DNA of 64,000 bases from Verrucomicrobiota bacterium (GCA_030835305.1 JAURPJ010000112.1:1-64000), one strand, 5' to 3'; counted from the stretch's first letter, positions 1 through 9,887 are shown. Numbers and translations are program-made. The notes: generated from the letters alone by a model not told the origin.

Positions 1-1
1 G

Positions 2-181
2 AGGAATTTGATCAGTGCAGAAAGTGAATCATTGAAAAAGGTTCGCTTGATTGAGAAAGACGGAGATTGTCATTTTCAAGCCGCAGGAAGCGCGAATTTT
101 AAGGTCAGCAACAGGGGATACGACGATTCCGCTTTTCCGTGCTTTTCCCGACTGGATGAAATAATGCTCGTGGTAAAGTAG
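2..181 (+). CDS. 3' end of an unrecognised gene (partial)
   Basis: An open frame enters from the left edge and runs 59 codons to a TAG at 179-181. The visible C-terminus is mixed polar and hydrophobic, ends in DEIMLVVK, and has no motif I recognise. It points the same way as the symporter gene 40 bases downstream, so the two may share a transcript. The upstream part lies outside the window, so no function can be given. The protein-like composition of the frame is the only support for it being coding. Confidence 0.5.
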   Translation, partial: RNLISAESESLKKVRLIEKDGDCHFQAAGSANFKVSNRGYDDSAFPCFSRLDEIMLVVK

Positions 182-220
182 ATTTCGACCTTCTTGCCGG
201 AAGCTGATAGAGAGAGTCCC

Positions 221-1993
221 ATGATTGAGGGATTGGACTGGATCGTGATTGCCGCTTCACTGGCGATCAGCTTGGGGATCGGCTGGTGGGCCGCCAAAAA
301 AAACAGTGGAACTTCCGAGAGCTTTTTTTTGGCGGGGCGTTCCATGCCATGGTGGTTGCTTGGAGTATCCATGGTGGCCACGACCTTCGCTGCTGATACT
401 CCCACCTTGATTACCGACTGGGTGAGAACGGATGGGGTTTCTAAGAACTGGCTTTGGTGGTCACTCGTCTTTTCAGGGATGCTGACTACTTATGTTTTTG
501 CCCGTCGTTGGCAAAGGTCCGGTGTGATGACCGACGTCGAGTTTTATGAATTGAGATATTCCGGGACTGGCGGGCGAATTTTACGAGCCTACCGAGCCTT
601 GTATCTAGGCTTGTTTTTTAACGTTTTCATCATCGCCGTGGTGTCATTGGCTGCGATCAAAATTCTGGGGGTATTGATGGGCCTGGATGCTTGGCAGACC
701 ATTCTACTCGGGGCCGGGGTGACGATGCTTTACAGTGTTGCGGGGGGACTGCGATCAGTGCTATTGGTTGATTTTTTCCAGTTTGGATTGGCCATGGCCG
801 GCTCGGTGGCTGCGACGGTCTATATTTTAAACATGGATTCGATCGGTGGTCTGGACGGGCTCTTTGCCAACGAGGCAGTGCAGGCCAAGATGAGTATCGT
901 TCCAACCGGGGATTCAAGCTGGGTGTCCTTCTTCATTATCCCGATCGCTCTGATGTGGTGGACCAATTATTACCCGGGAGCCGAACCCGGCGGAGGCGGG
1001 TATATCGCGCAACGAAGTTTGGCTGCCAGGAATGAGGAGCACGCCACGAAGGCGAATCTGCTTTTCAACGTAGCTCACTATGCCTTGCGTCCGTGGCCAT
1101 GGATTTTGATTGCGTTGGCTTCGCTGGTGGTTTTCCCCACTTTGGAATCAATCGATCAGGCCTTTCCTGATTTGGAAGAAGGCAAGCTTGGGCACGATGT
1201 TGCCTATCCGGCAATGATCGCCCAACTCCCGGCGGGATTAAAGGGAGTGGTGCTGGCTTCATTGATTGCGGCTTATATTTCCACACTATCGACCCAGGTG
1301 AATCTTGCCTCCTCCTACCTCACGAATGATTTTTGGAAGAGGTTTTGCAATCCAAAGGCCAGCGAACGAGAGCAGGTTTTTGTGGGGCGTGTGAGTAGTG
1401 GTCTGGTTCTTGCACTGGGATCGTTGGTGGCGCTTGCCTTCACGAATGCCGCACAAATGTTTGATGTTTTGTTGATGGTCGGCGCTGGGACCGGTTTGGT
1501 GTATTTGCTTCGTTGGGTTTGGTGGAGGGTAAATGCGTGGAGTGAGATTGCAGCCTCTCTAACCGCCATCGTTTCCAGCTATTTGTTCACGAGCAAGTTG
1601 ACCTTGCCCTTTGCCGATCCTTTTGGTTGGTCGGTGGCGATGGGGCCGTGGAACTATGTCGGGCCGGTCATTCTTACGACCTTTGTTTGGCTGGCGGTGA
1701 CTTTTTTGACCGAACCGGAAGAGCCGGGAATACTGACCCGATTTGTAAATCAAACATCTCCTCCGGGACGCGGATGGGATCGCTTTAGAACGAAAGCGTG
1801 CGATCCCACTGAGCCGTCGATGGGCCGCGATCTTATCAAGGTTTTCTTTGGAAGTACGGGGATTATTGCCGTTCTTGTTGGAACCGGTCTGACTCTCTAC
1901 GGAGTTGTCCTCGCCGGAATTCCACTGCTGGTATCCGGCATTTGTATACTGGTTCCCTTGTTCCGTTCTGCGGTGGATGGTCACCAGGGCTGA
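221..1993 (+). CDS. Sodium:solute symporter (SSS family)
   Basis: This 590-residue inner-membrane protein has about 13-14 hydrophobic segments and belongs by pattern to the sodium/solute symporter family, which couples Na+ entry to uptake of sugars, organic acids or similar solutes. Typical early features are visible: an N-terminal helix, then SESFFLAGRSMPWW and a TM segment with TTFAADTP. The ATG at 221 is preferred over the TTG at 194 because it begins the first hydrophobic segment directly. The substrate cannot be read from sequence. Its 3' end overlaps the converging sulfatase-GH43 gene by 13 bases, so the neighbour suggests, but does not prove, a carbohydrate substrate. Confidence 0.88.
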   Translation: MIEGLDWIVIAASLAISLGIGWWAAKKNSGTSESFFLAGRSMPWWLLGVSMVATTFAADTPTLITDWVRTDGVSKNWLWWSLVFSGMLTTYVFARRWQRSGVMTDVEFYELRYSGTGGRILRAYRALYLGLFFNVFIIAVVSLAAIKILGVLMGLDAWQTILLGAGVTMLYSVAGGLRSVLLVDFFQFGLAMAGSVAATVYILNMDSIGGLDGLFANEAVQAKMSIVPTGDSSWVSFFIIPIALMWWTNYYPGAEPGGGGYIAQRSLAARNEEHATKANLLFNVAHYALRPWPWILIALASLVVFPTLESIDQAFPDLEEGKLGHDVAYPAMIAQLPAGLKGVVLASLIAAYISTLSTQVNLASSYLTNDFWKRFCNPKASEREQVFVGRVSSGLVLALGSLVALAFTNAAQMFDVLLMVGAGTGLVYLLRWVWWRVNAWSEIAASLTAIVSSYLFTSKLTLPFADPFGWSVAMGPWNYVGPVILTTFVWLAVTFLTEPEEPGILTRFVNQTSPPGRGWDRFRTKACDPTEPSMGRDLIKVFFGSTGIIAVLVGTGLTLYGVVLAGIPLLVSGICILVPLFRSAVDGHQG

Positions 1994-4914
1994 GTGATGT
2001 TTAGCTCTGAGAAGGTCGTCGGGATATCGGTCACGCGAAGACCGATCGTCCCAAATTTGTAAGTTGCGTCGCGATGAGAGAATAGTTCCTCTCCGTTGAG
2101 AGCGATCGTGAATTTGGGTCCGATCGCAGTGACGGAAAGTTGGTGCTTTTTGGAGACATCGATGGGAATGGATTTGCGTTTTAATTCCTGCCAACCGGTC
2201 CCGTCCATCTTGCCAAGGAGAACGGCGTTTTGACTTGGTTTGATGCCGATGAAATACCCGCGGACTGCATCGAAGCCGACAGAGGGAGCGGTGACGCGAA
2301 AAAGAATTCCGGAACCCCGGCCGTCCCGAACACCATGAAAGTCAAGCGAGACGGAGGCAACGAGATCATCGGGTGTTTCTTCGCTGAGGACAATCTTTTC
2401 GCCGCTGCGGAATGTGTTGACGGGGGTTGTCGGTTTGGAGCCAAGCTTGAGGCCTTTCGGGCTTGGATTGTAAAACTGAGCATGTCCGAAGTAGGAGTGG
2501 TCGGAGGCCAGATCTGAGGAGTAGGGCAAGGTCAGCATGCTGCTTGTCTCTCCGCCTGGTCGTGGAATGGGCTCGTTTCGACGAGCGGGACGTCCCAAAA
2601 CGGGCAGGCCATCGCCCGACCATTTAAAGGGTTGGGTATAGATGTTTCGTAGCCAGCCGGGACCTCGGTTTTCTTTGGCGTGGAAGACATGCCACCACTC
2701 GGATCCGTTGGGCGATTTGACGAAACATGAATGACCGACACCAAACGTCTCTCTGGTAGATTGAAAAATAGAGCTCTTGTTCTTTGTCCACGACGATGGA
2801 TCAAGTGGATCGTCACCAGTGAGTTCAAGGAGCCCCATTTTGTAGCTCGGCAGCCAGGAAGCACCACAAGAATAGGTGACAAAGATTCGATCACCATTTT
2901 GGAGGACTTGAGGTCCTTCGTTTAGTCCCTTCCCTCCCGGGCCGGTCTCAGTGCGCTCCCAAGGGTAATCGAGGTTGTTACAGATGCGGACACGCCTGCT
3001 CGAAAGTTGAAGTGGAGTCTTCATTTCGGCGATGTAAAGAAACTGGCGGTCTGAGTCGGGGGTGTCCCAACCGGACCAGATCGCGTAAAGTTTGTCTTTC
3101 AGTTTCAGCGGTGTCATATCGATGGCCCAGAGATTTTGTTTGTTGGTGTCTCCGGTCTGAAGCGGTCCATGGATGTCGTATTGACTCAAAGGGTCTTCGG
3201 TCCTTGACCGGAGAACAAAGGCGCGGTGCTTTTTGTTTTGGCCGTCGGAGGCGGCGAAGTAGATATGCCATTTGCCCTCAAGAAAATGAAGTTCGGGAGC
3301 CCAAACCTGTCTCGAGTATGGGCCGGATTCGGGAGATTGCCAAACGAGGTGTCGTTGACCGAAGGAGGTGAGATTTTGAGAGGTGTGAATCGTGATGGCC
3401 CGGTCGCCCTCGGAGGAGCACCAAAGGTAGCGTTCGTTTTTTTCGTCGCGCACAACCCACGGATCTTGACCAACTCCGATTGGATTTATGAAGTGGTTTT
3501 TTGGAAGTGCTCCGGTCTTTTTGTAGGTTGGATCAGAGCCGTCGACGGGCATCCCGGCATTCCATTTTAAGAGGGCCTTGTGAAGGCTGGTGACGATTTC
3601 CGGATTCTGGTTCGCAAGGTTTTGAGATTCCCCGGGATCCTGACGGAGATGATAGAGCTGCGGGTCGGAGCCATCCAGATTGACGAGGTATTTCCAGTCT
3701 CCGTCACGGACAGCGAGGTCGGGATTGTCCTCATCGAATCCATGGCCATAACCGGGGCGGTCGGGTGGGCGCCTCCAAAAAATGGGTGCTTTGCGTGAGG
3801 CTGAAGACTTTCCAATTAGGGTAGCGGAGAGGTCTTCTCCATCTAGGCTTTGAGAGGGTTCAGTTCCGGCGACGGAGTAGAGCGAACGGTTGAGATCGAT
3901 GGCGGAGAAGACAGATGAGTCATTGACAGACCCCGTTTTATCCATGGGGATGAGTCCGGGTGCCCAAATAATGAGTGGTGATCTGATGCCTCCCTCATAC
4001 ATCCAGGTTTTTGCACCGCGGAATGGTCTCGAGGTTCCTGCTCCGGGTTCGTGTCCGTTGTCGGAACAAACCGTTATGATGGTGTTTTCGCGAAGCTTTG
4101 GGTCGTTGCGAACGCGATCAAAGAGGCGGGCGAGTTGCTCATCCATGGAGTCGAGGACGCCATTGTAGAGAGCCCGCTTGTCTCCACCCCATTTGTCGAG
4201 AGGTGGCCACCAGGGGCCGTGCACATCATCCGGCCAAAGATTGATGAAGAAGGGTTTGCCTTTGGCCCTCGATGAGTCGATAAACTTGAGTGCCTCGTCA
4301 ACGAAGCCAGTGGTGATTTCAGATCGCTGCATCCATTTGAATCCTTCTCCAAGGCGCTCTGCGTCAGCCCAAATACGACCTTCGGTGGGATCGCCTCCTT
4401 CCGGATTTGGTTTGAGCGTGAGGGGGAGAAGTTTTGGACCGATTCCTTCGAAATTGGTTAAACTTTGATCGAAGCCATACTTTGAAATTTCAGGAGCTTC
4501 CGCGACATCGCGTTGCCCTCCCATGTGCCATTTTCCGAAGTGCCCTGTTGCGTATCCGGCTTTTTGAAGTTGCCGGGCCAGGGTGGGGGCTTCGGGGTCC
4601 AGCCATTGTGCCATGCCGCGGCGTTTGTTGTCCCGCCGATTGTTGAGGTAGGAAGTGATTCGCCAGCGGTGCGGGTACTGCCCGGTGGTGAGGGCGACCC
4701 GGGAGGGGGAGCAAATGGGAGAGTTGACGTAAAAGTTGGTAAACCGGATTCCCTCCGAAGCGAGCCGGTCGATGTGTTGGGTTTTGACGGTGCCACCAAA
4801 ACAGGAGAAATCAGAATAGCCCATGTCATCAATAAAGACGACGATGATGTTGGGTGGAGCTGATAAAGCGAAGTTCGATAAGAGAAAATTTATGCAAAGG
4901 ATGAGGACTCTCAT
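1981..4914 (-). CDS. Secreted sulfatase fused to a GH43-type glycosidase
   Basis: This 977-residue protein starts with a signal peptide (cleavage near residue 18). Residues about 20-455 are a type I sulfatase: DD at 29-30, the formylglycine motif C68-S-P-S-R72, the second signature GHFGKWH near 125-130, and SDNG near 284-287. Residues about 470-780 match a five-bladed GH43-like glycosidase, with the three expected acids in place: D484 (QDPWVV), D599 (AIDMTP) and E666 (NEGPQV). Residues about 800-977 resemble a beta-sandwich carbohydrate-binding or LamG-like module. The likely role is removing sulfate and a pentose or related sugar from a sulfated polysaccharide in the periplasm or outside the cell. 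The Cys must be converted to formylglycine by an enzyme not encoded here. Confidence 0.9.
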   Translation of the reverse strand: MRVLILCINFLLSNFALSAPPNIIVVFIDDMGYSDFSCFGGTVKTQHIDRLASEGIRFTNFYVNSPICSPSRVALTTGQYPHRWRITSYLNNRRDNKRRGMAQWLDPEAPTLARQLQKAGYATGHFGKWHMGGQRDVAEAPEISKYGFDQSLTNFEGIGPKLLPLTLKPNPEGGDPTEGRIWADAERLGEGFKWMQRSEITTGFVDEALKFIDSSRAKGKPFFINLWPDDVHGPWWPPLDKWGGDKRALYNGVLDSMDEQLARLFDRVRNDPKLRENTIITVCSDNGHEPGAGTSRPFRGAKTWMYEGGIRSPLIIWAPGLIPMDKTGSVNDSSVFSAIDLNRSLYSVAGTEPSQSLDGEDLSATLIGKSSASRKAPIFWRRPPDRPGYGHGFDEDNPDLAVRDGDWKYLVNLDGSDPQLYHLRQDPGESQNLANQNPEIVTSLHKALLKWNAGMPVDGSDPTYKKTGALPKNHFINPIGVGQDPWVVRDEKNERYLWCSSEGDRAITIHTSQNLTSFGQRHLVWQSPESGPYSRQVWAPELHFLEGKWHIYFAASDGQNKKHRAFVLRSRTEDPLSQYDIHGPLQTGDTNKQNLWAIDMTPLKLKDKLYAIWSGWDTPDSDRQFLYIAEMKTPLQLSSRRVRICNNLDYPWERTETGPGGKGLNEGPQVLQNGDRIFVTYSCGASWLPSYKMGLLELTGDDPLDPSSWTKNKSSIFQSTRETFGVGHSCFVKSPNGSEWWHVFHAKENRGPGWLRNIYTQPFKWSGDGLPVLGRPARRNEPIPRPGGETSSMLTLPYSSDLASDHSYFGHAQFYNPSPKGLKLGSKPTTPVNTFRSGEKIVLSEETPDDLVASVSLDFHGVRDGRGSGILFRVTAPSVGFDAVRGYFIGIKPSQNAVLLGKMDGTGWQELKRKSIPIDVSKKHQLSVTAIGPKFTIALNGEELFSHRDATYKFGTIGLRVTDIPTTFSELNITQPW

Positions 4915-5060
4915 TTTTGATGGGGTGTCGATTGTGGCGCCACTTCCCTTTTGTTCAGCGAAGGACGAAGGCTTGTTCTAGTGACTGTCGTTGGGTCGGC
5001 AACGTATGACATGTGATTTTTTTGCGTCGGTGCGGATGCCGGCTCCGGCGTGAGAAAAAT

Positions 5061-6014
5061 TCAAGTCATTAGATAGCGAAACTGAAGTTTTGCCCGTTCG
5101 CAAGTTTGCGGATCGTCAATATACGCAAGGAGCGTGTGGAAACCGTAGAGAGTCTTGATCCGGTGTGTCAACCAGGCTCCCCATTGAGCGGATCTTGTTT
5201 TTTGCCAGTAATTGCCGTTGAGCGGATCTTGCCTTGTCGATTTGAGCTTTCCCAGTTCGTCTTCCAGGTCTGGAAGGGTGAGATATAGCAGGAGATGGTG
5301 GCGGTGCGCCTCGAGCCCTTTTTTCGCAAGATCCTTGAAGCCCATTCGGTCAAGTTCCAAAAGGGCCGCGGCATGATTGATGAGGTGGAAAAGGCCGCCG
5401 AATCCTCTCCTGTGGACATTCGCGCTTTTGATCACTTCATGGATTACGATGGCAGCCAGAGCTTGCATGGATTGATAGGGCTCTATCTGGATCTCCGGAT
5501 CAATCGGGGCTTTGTCACCAATTTTCCAGCCAATGGCTTTGCCGTAGTAACCACGTCCGGAGTGGGCCTGATCGAAGGACGTTATGAGTTTAGCGATGCC
5601 TTTTACGATGGCCGGGGTGGCAAGTTCCGGATGACTCTGAAAAGCTCGAAGAGCAATGGAGGCGAAGATGACGTTGTGACCGGATTGGCGGGTCCGGGCG
5701 ATGTTTCCTAAAAGAGCTGTTGAGATCCGGCCAATCGCATTTTGTTCCCATAGACCGTCGGGGAGATCGCCAAAGAGTGCTTTCGCAGTCATTCCGATTT
5801 TTTTGGGATCGAACCAAATAGCTTCTTCTCCGCCCATGATCCGATTCAGGTCGCGTCTTATTCCATCGAAGACGGCCGCGGGAAGATGGGGTTGATTTTC
5901 TCCGATAAAGTATCCGGTCACGACGGCAGCTCCAAGGTGTCCAGCCATGGAGCCAGCCTGTGGGGCATTGGCCATTCCGACGAGCCCGCTCTTCAAAAAT
6001 TTAAATTCGATCAT
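5061..6014 (-). CDS. Conserved unknown protein, third gene of the DUF1592-DUF1552 operon
   Basis: I do not recognise a named family in this 317-residue protein. It has no signal peptide or membrane segment, looks mostly alpha-helical, and is rich in histidine in its second half (HLINHAA near 228-234 and AHRHHLLLY near 256-264). Its ATG overlaps the stop of the DUF1552 gene by four bases (ATGA), so translation of the two is probably coupled. It is therefore likely to work with, or be made alongside, the exported DUF1552 and DUF1592 proteins, although it appears to be cytoplasmic. The His clusters could bind a metal or heme, but that is a guess. Confidence 0.8.
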   Translation of the reverse strand: MIEFKFLKSGLVGMANAPQAGSMAGHLGAAVVTGYFIGENQPHLPAAVFDGIRRDLNRIMGGEEAIWFDPKKIGMTAKALFGDLPDGLWEQNAIGRISTALLGNIARTRQSGHNVIFASIALRAFQSHPELATPAIVKGIAKLITSFDQAHSGRGYYGKAIGWKIGDKAPIDPEIQIEPYQSMQALAAIVIHEVIKSANVHRRGFGGLFHLINHAAALLELDRMGFKDLAKKGLEAHRHHLLLYLTLPDLEDELGKLKSTRQDPLNGNYWQKTRSAQWGAWLTHRIKTLYGFHTLLAYIDDPQTCERAKLQFRYLMT

Positions 6015-7354
6015 GATAGCTTGCCGAGGGTTCCTGTGGCATCTTGGAAAGTCCTGGTTTCCACGTCCATTTTTTGAATCATGGTGAGCAGGACATTGGA
6101 CATAGGTGGGTGGTTGTTGATTTCGTGGGCGAGGTGTTGACCGTGTTTGAGGCCGAGGTTCTTGCCGCCTGCGAGGAGGAGGGGGAGATTTTTGGGAGAG
6201 TGGGCTCCGCCTTCGCCGCTGTTCATCCCACTGCCGAACATGATCATGGTGGAGTCGAGCATGGAGCTCTCGGCTTCTTCCGTTTCCTGCAGGAAAGTGA
6301 GGAAGCGGCTAAGGCGCTCGAGGTGAAATCGGTCGATTTTGGCAAGAGATTTGAGCATGCCGGCATCACCGCCGTGGTGGGAGAGTTCATGGTGATTTTC
6401 ACCGCCTCCACCGTAGCCTCCGGCTTCGCGGGACCATTCGAAGGTGATGACGCGGGTGGTGTCGGTCACGAAGGCAAGGTAGCTCAGTTCGAGCATGACA
6501 TCGATCCACATTGGGCGGTCGTGTTTGTTTTGAGGCTGGCTGCCGAGTTGAAGGTTCTTGGAGTTCACCTCGGGTTTTGGAATGTCGATCCATGACTCCA
6601 TGCGTTCGACCCGGCGTTCGGTTTCGCGCACCGAGGTGAAGTATTCATCGAGCTTGTTCTTGTCGGTCTTACCCAGCTTCTTTTCGAGAGCTCGAGCGTC
6701 ATCGGAGATGCTGTCGAGGATGGATTTTTTCTCGGTGTAGCGGCGGAGGGTTTCCTTTTTTGAATCGCTGCCATCGGGAACGAAGAGCCGTTCGAAAAGC
6801 CGCCGGGGGCTGTTTTCGGCCGGGAGTGGAGTGCCACGGCGGTCGAAGGATAGCGTGTGGGAATGTCCGGCACTACCGGTGCCTGAACCATCGGAAAGCT
6901 GGAGGGAGGGGAAGCGGGTGTCCTTGCCATGTTTGGTGGCCATGATTTGGTCGGCGGAAATGGTGTTTGCGTATTGCTTGCCTGGAACGGCGGCGAGGTC
7001 GGCTCCAGTGAGCCAGGTGTCGGCCCCGGAGTGGCCTCCTTTTGAATGAGGGTGTCCAAGGCCGGTGAGAACACTGAAGTTTTCGCGATGGGTTGCGAGG
7101 GTTTGCAAGGTCGGAGAGAGTTCGTAATTCGAGCCGCTGGACTTGGGCATCCACTCAAGAATGTTGACGCCATTGGGAACGTAGCAGAAAATCGAGCGGG
7201 GTTGACGACCTGGGGATTTGTCCATAGGTCGGTATTTTGAAGGGGCGGCGAGGGAAGCGGGAAGCATGGCCTCGAGCAAGGGGAGGCTGAGGCAGGTGCC
7301 AAGGCCACGGAGGACGAGGCGTCGGTCGAGGAGTTTGTGGCGGAGAGGGTTCAT
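6011..7354 (-). CDS. DUF1552 family exported protein
   Basis: This 447-residue protein matches the DUF1552 family, which is abundant in Planctomycetota, Verrucomicrobiota and myxobacteria and has no firm biochemical role. The N-terminus has a twin-arginine-like signal (DRRLVLRG, then a hydrophobic stretch) ending near residue 37. Family-typical stretches are seen, including YVPNGVNILEW, HPHSKGGHSGADTWLTG and MFGSGMNSGEGGAHSPKNLP. These resemble the alkaline-phosphatase-like fold of DUF1501 proteins. It lies four bases after the DUF1592 gene and overlaps the next gene by four, so the three form one operon. The DUF1592-DUF1552 pairing is recurrent in these phyla. Confidence 0.9.
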   Translation of the reverse strand: MNPLRHKLLDRRLVLRGLGTCLSLPLLEAMLPASLAAPSKYRPMDKSPGRQPRSIFCYVPNGVNILEWMPKSSGSNYELSPTLQTLATHRENFSVLTGLGHPHSKGGHSGADTWLTGADLAAVPGKQYANTISADQIMATKHGKDTRFPSLQLSDGSGTGSAGHSHTLSFDRRGTPLPAENSPRRLFERLFVPDGSDSKKETLRRYTEKKSILDSISDDARALEKKLGKTDKNKLDEYFTSVRETERRVERMESWIDIPKPEVNSKNLQLGSQPQNKHDRPMWIDVMLELSYLAFVTDTTRVITFEWSREAGGYGGGGENHHELSHHGGDAGMLKSLAKIDRFHLERLSRFLTFLQETEEAESSMLDSTMIMFGSGMNSGEGGAHSPKNLPLLLAGGKNLGLKHGQHLAHEINNHPPMSNVLLTMIQKMDVETRTFQDATGTLGKLS

Positions 7355-7358
7355 GGGC

Positions 7359-9887
7359 TTATTTGGTGATGAAGGGTCCGGAGGTGACGATGAAGTGGAT
7401 GAGGGAACGGAGAGTGCGGTTGTTTTCCTTCATGTGGGAAATGGCGGCGTCGAGGAGAGCTTTGTCCGAGTATCCCATTTCGCAACCCAGGGCATAGGTG
7501 AACATTTTTCCGGCGAGGCAGCGAAGGAGGAGATCTTCTTTTTTAAGAAGTTGGCTCTGAAGGCCGGTGACGCCCACGAATTCGGTGCCGTCGGGCATCT
7601 TGGCGGAGGCGTCGATGACGGGATCGTTTTGACCAATGCGGCCTTTGTAGCCAAATCCTTCCTGGAGGCGGAATTCGCCGGCGGCATTGTAGTTCTCGAG
7701 CGAGAGGCCGAGGGGATCGATCTTGTTGTGGCATCGTGCGCATTGCGGGAGCTCACGGTGGATGGCGAGGCGTTGCCGGACGGTGGCCTTGTCGATGCCG
7801 GGAACTTTGGGAGCGATCTCACCGACGTTTTCGACCGGGAGACCGGGGTCGGTGCCAAGGAGGTTTTTGAGAATCCAGGTGCCCCGGACGACGGGCGAGG
7901 TGCGGGTTCCATTTGAAGTGGTGGTGAGAATGGAGGCCTGGGTGAGGAGGCCTCCACGGTTTTGAGCGGGGGTGACGCGGACGGGACGGAAATGATCGCC
8001 TCGAACACCGGGGATTTTGTAAAAACGGGCGAGGCGCTCGTTGATGGTCACGAAGTCAGATTTGATAAAGTTGAGGACGCTGAGGTCTTCGTGGAGGATA
8101 TGGTGGAAGAAGGCGAGGGACTCTCCGGCGATGGAGGTTTCAAGGTGACGGTCGTAGCGAGGGAAAAGGTCACTTGCGGGTGGGTTGGCGCCGATCTTGC
8201 GGAGGTCGAGCCATTGCCCGGCGAAGTTCTCGACGAAGGCCTGCGAGGCCGGGGAGGCGAGGAGGCGATCGGCTTGCTTGATGAGATTCGAAGGGTGGTT
8301 GAGCTTTCCCGTATCAGCGAGTGAGGTCAGTGTCGGGTCAGGTTGGGACGAGGTGAGAAAGTAGGAGAGGCGGGTGGCAAGCTCGTGTGAAGACAGGGCA
8401 CGCGCTTCGGTGGAGGGTTCGGTGAGAAAGAGGAAGTGCGGTGAGGTGAGAGTGGCGATGAGCGGGAGCTTGAGAGCTTTGAGGAAGTCGCTGCCTTCGG
8501 AGAATGCCGAGGTGAAAAGAGCGAGCTTCTTGTCGATCTCTGCTTCGTTGACGGGGCGGCGCCACGCCTTGGGCATAAAGTTAGCGAGGATCTTGCGGGC
8601 TTCTTTTTCGCCGCAGATGGAGAAGTCGTTGGAGAGGCCTGCGAGGAGGGTGGTGTGGGATTTTGGCGGCCATTCATGGTGAAGGGGGCCCTCGAGTTCG
8701 ATCCAATCGATCATAGCCTCGGGTCGAGGGAATTCCTCGCGTCCCTGAACCCAATGGTTTTCCAAGACCTTTGGGATTTCATAGGCGGGTCTGAATTGGA
8801 TGCCGGCCTTTTCGGTGGTGAAGTGGGCCCAGATTTCGTGGGCTTTGGAGGCGGGCCAACTGGCTTCGAGATCGAAATCGTGAGTGAATGCGGGTTGTCC
8901 GGAGAGTTTTCCTTCCACGCACAAACGGGCCGGGCCGTAGTGATACATGCTGTCGTTTTGGAAATGGGCGAGTTCGTCGGCAACGCGTTTGGGATCGAAG
9001 GGGCGGTTGCGCTTTTCGCTTTGTTCACGGGCGCGTTGGGTGAGGAGGGGGCGCATGAATTCGACGACCTCCTCGTGTGAGGGAACGCGGGAGGAGGCAT
9101 GAATGCGGATGAGGTATTCTCCCGGGTGCTCAACGCGGAAGTCGCGGAAGCCGACGATGCGGTCCCAGCCGATGGAGCGTGAAACGACGAAGCCATCGAC
9201 GATTTTGTTTTTGGCTCCACCGTTCAGGATGATGTTGTTCTCTCCGCGTTTTACCCGGTCCCGATCCGGTCCCGAGGTGGATTCATCAGGTTCAAAGCGC
9301 CACTTGATCACCGGTGGCTTTTCTCCGGTGACGATGGCCTGGTCAATGAGGTCGCGAGCGGCGTTGTAGTAGAGTTCGAGATGGAGGGGCGAGAGGGTGA
9401 GAGCAGAGCCGATGTTGTCGAAGCCGGCGGAAGGTGGGTCTTCGGGAAATTCGGTGGGATCGAAGCGAATGTGGAGAAGGTCGCGAATGGTATTGGCATA
9501 CTCGGCGCGGTTCAGCCGGCGAAGGACGACCCGGCTGGATTTTTTGGAAATCTCGGCGCGGGAAAGCTCGTTGGCGACCCATTCGGCAAAGCGGGCGGAG
9601 TCCTCGGGCATTGGCTGGGGTTCCTCCTCCGGGGGCATTTCGTGCCCGTTGACGGCGTTGAGAATCTCGCCCCACTTGGCGGATTTGGCGAGATTGAGGA
9701 AGTCGTTTGTGAGGTCGGTTTTCAGGTTGAGGTCACCTTTGGATTTTATCTCCCCGTGGCAGGAATGGCAGTGGGTCTCAAGGTAGGGTTGGGCGATGGT
9801 CTTGAATCCTTCGTGATCCGGCTCGAAAGTAACCTCGTCTGCCGCAACGAGGGATACGATTGGGAGAAAGAGAAAGGGGAACTTCAT
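7359..9887 (-). CDS. DUF1592-type multi-domain c-type cytochrome-like protein
   Basis: This 842-residue exported protein has a signal peptide (residues 1-16) and a heme c motif C40-H-S-C-H44, as in planctomycete-type cytochrome domains. It continues with the usual series DUF1587, DUF1595, DUF1592, DUF1588 and DUF1585. Supporting stretches include RRLNRAEYANTIRDLL near 125-140, RLSYFLTSSQPD near 525, the GGLLTQASILTTTSNGTRTSP block, and CARCHNKIDPLGLSLENY near 715-735, which holds a second CxxCH. The family's function is unproven; a periplasmic redox role is generally assumed from the heme sites. It is the first gene of a three-gene operon ending at 5061. Confidence 0.92.
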   Translation of the reverse strand: MKFPFLFLPIVSLVAADEVTFEPDHEGFKTIAQPYLETHCHSCHGEIKSKGDLNLKTDLTNDFLNLAKSAKWGEILNAVNGHEMPPEEEPQPMPEDSARFAEWVANELSRAEISKKSSRVVLRRLNRAEYANTIRDLLHIRFDPTEFPEDPPSAGFDNIGSALTLSPLHLELYYNAARDLIDQAIVTGEKPPVIKWRFEPDESTSGPDRDRVKRGENNIILNGGAKNKIVDGFVVSRSIGWDRIVGFRDFRVEHPGEYLIRIHASSRVPSHEEVVEFMRPLLTQRAREQSEKRNRPFDPKRVADELAHFQNDSMYHYGPARLCVEGKLSGQPAFTHDFDLEASWPASKAHEIWAHFTTEKAGIQFRPAYEIPKVLENHWVQGREEFPRPEAMIDWIELEGPLHHEWPPKSHTTLLAGLSNDFSICGEKEARKILANFMPKAWRRPVNEAEIDKKLALFTSAFSEGSDFLKALKLPLIATLTSPHFLFLTEPSTEARALSSHELATRLSYFLTSSQPDPTLTSLADTGKLNHPSNLIKQADRLLASPASQAFVENFAGQWLDLRKIGANPPASDLFPRYDRHLETSIAGESLAFFHHILHEDLSVLNFIKSDFVTINERLARFYKIPGVRGDHFRPVRVTPAQNRGGLLTQASILTTTSNGTRTSPVVRGTWILKNLLGTDPGLPVENVGEIAPKVPGIDKATVRQRLAIHRELPQCARCHNKIDPLGLSLENYNAAGEFRLQEGFGYKGRIGQNDPVIDASAKMPDGTEFVGVTGLQSQLLKKEDLLLRCLAGKMFTYALGCEMGYSDKALLDAAISHMKENNRTLRSLIHFIVTSGPFITK

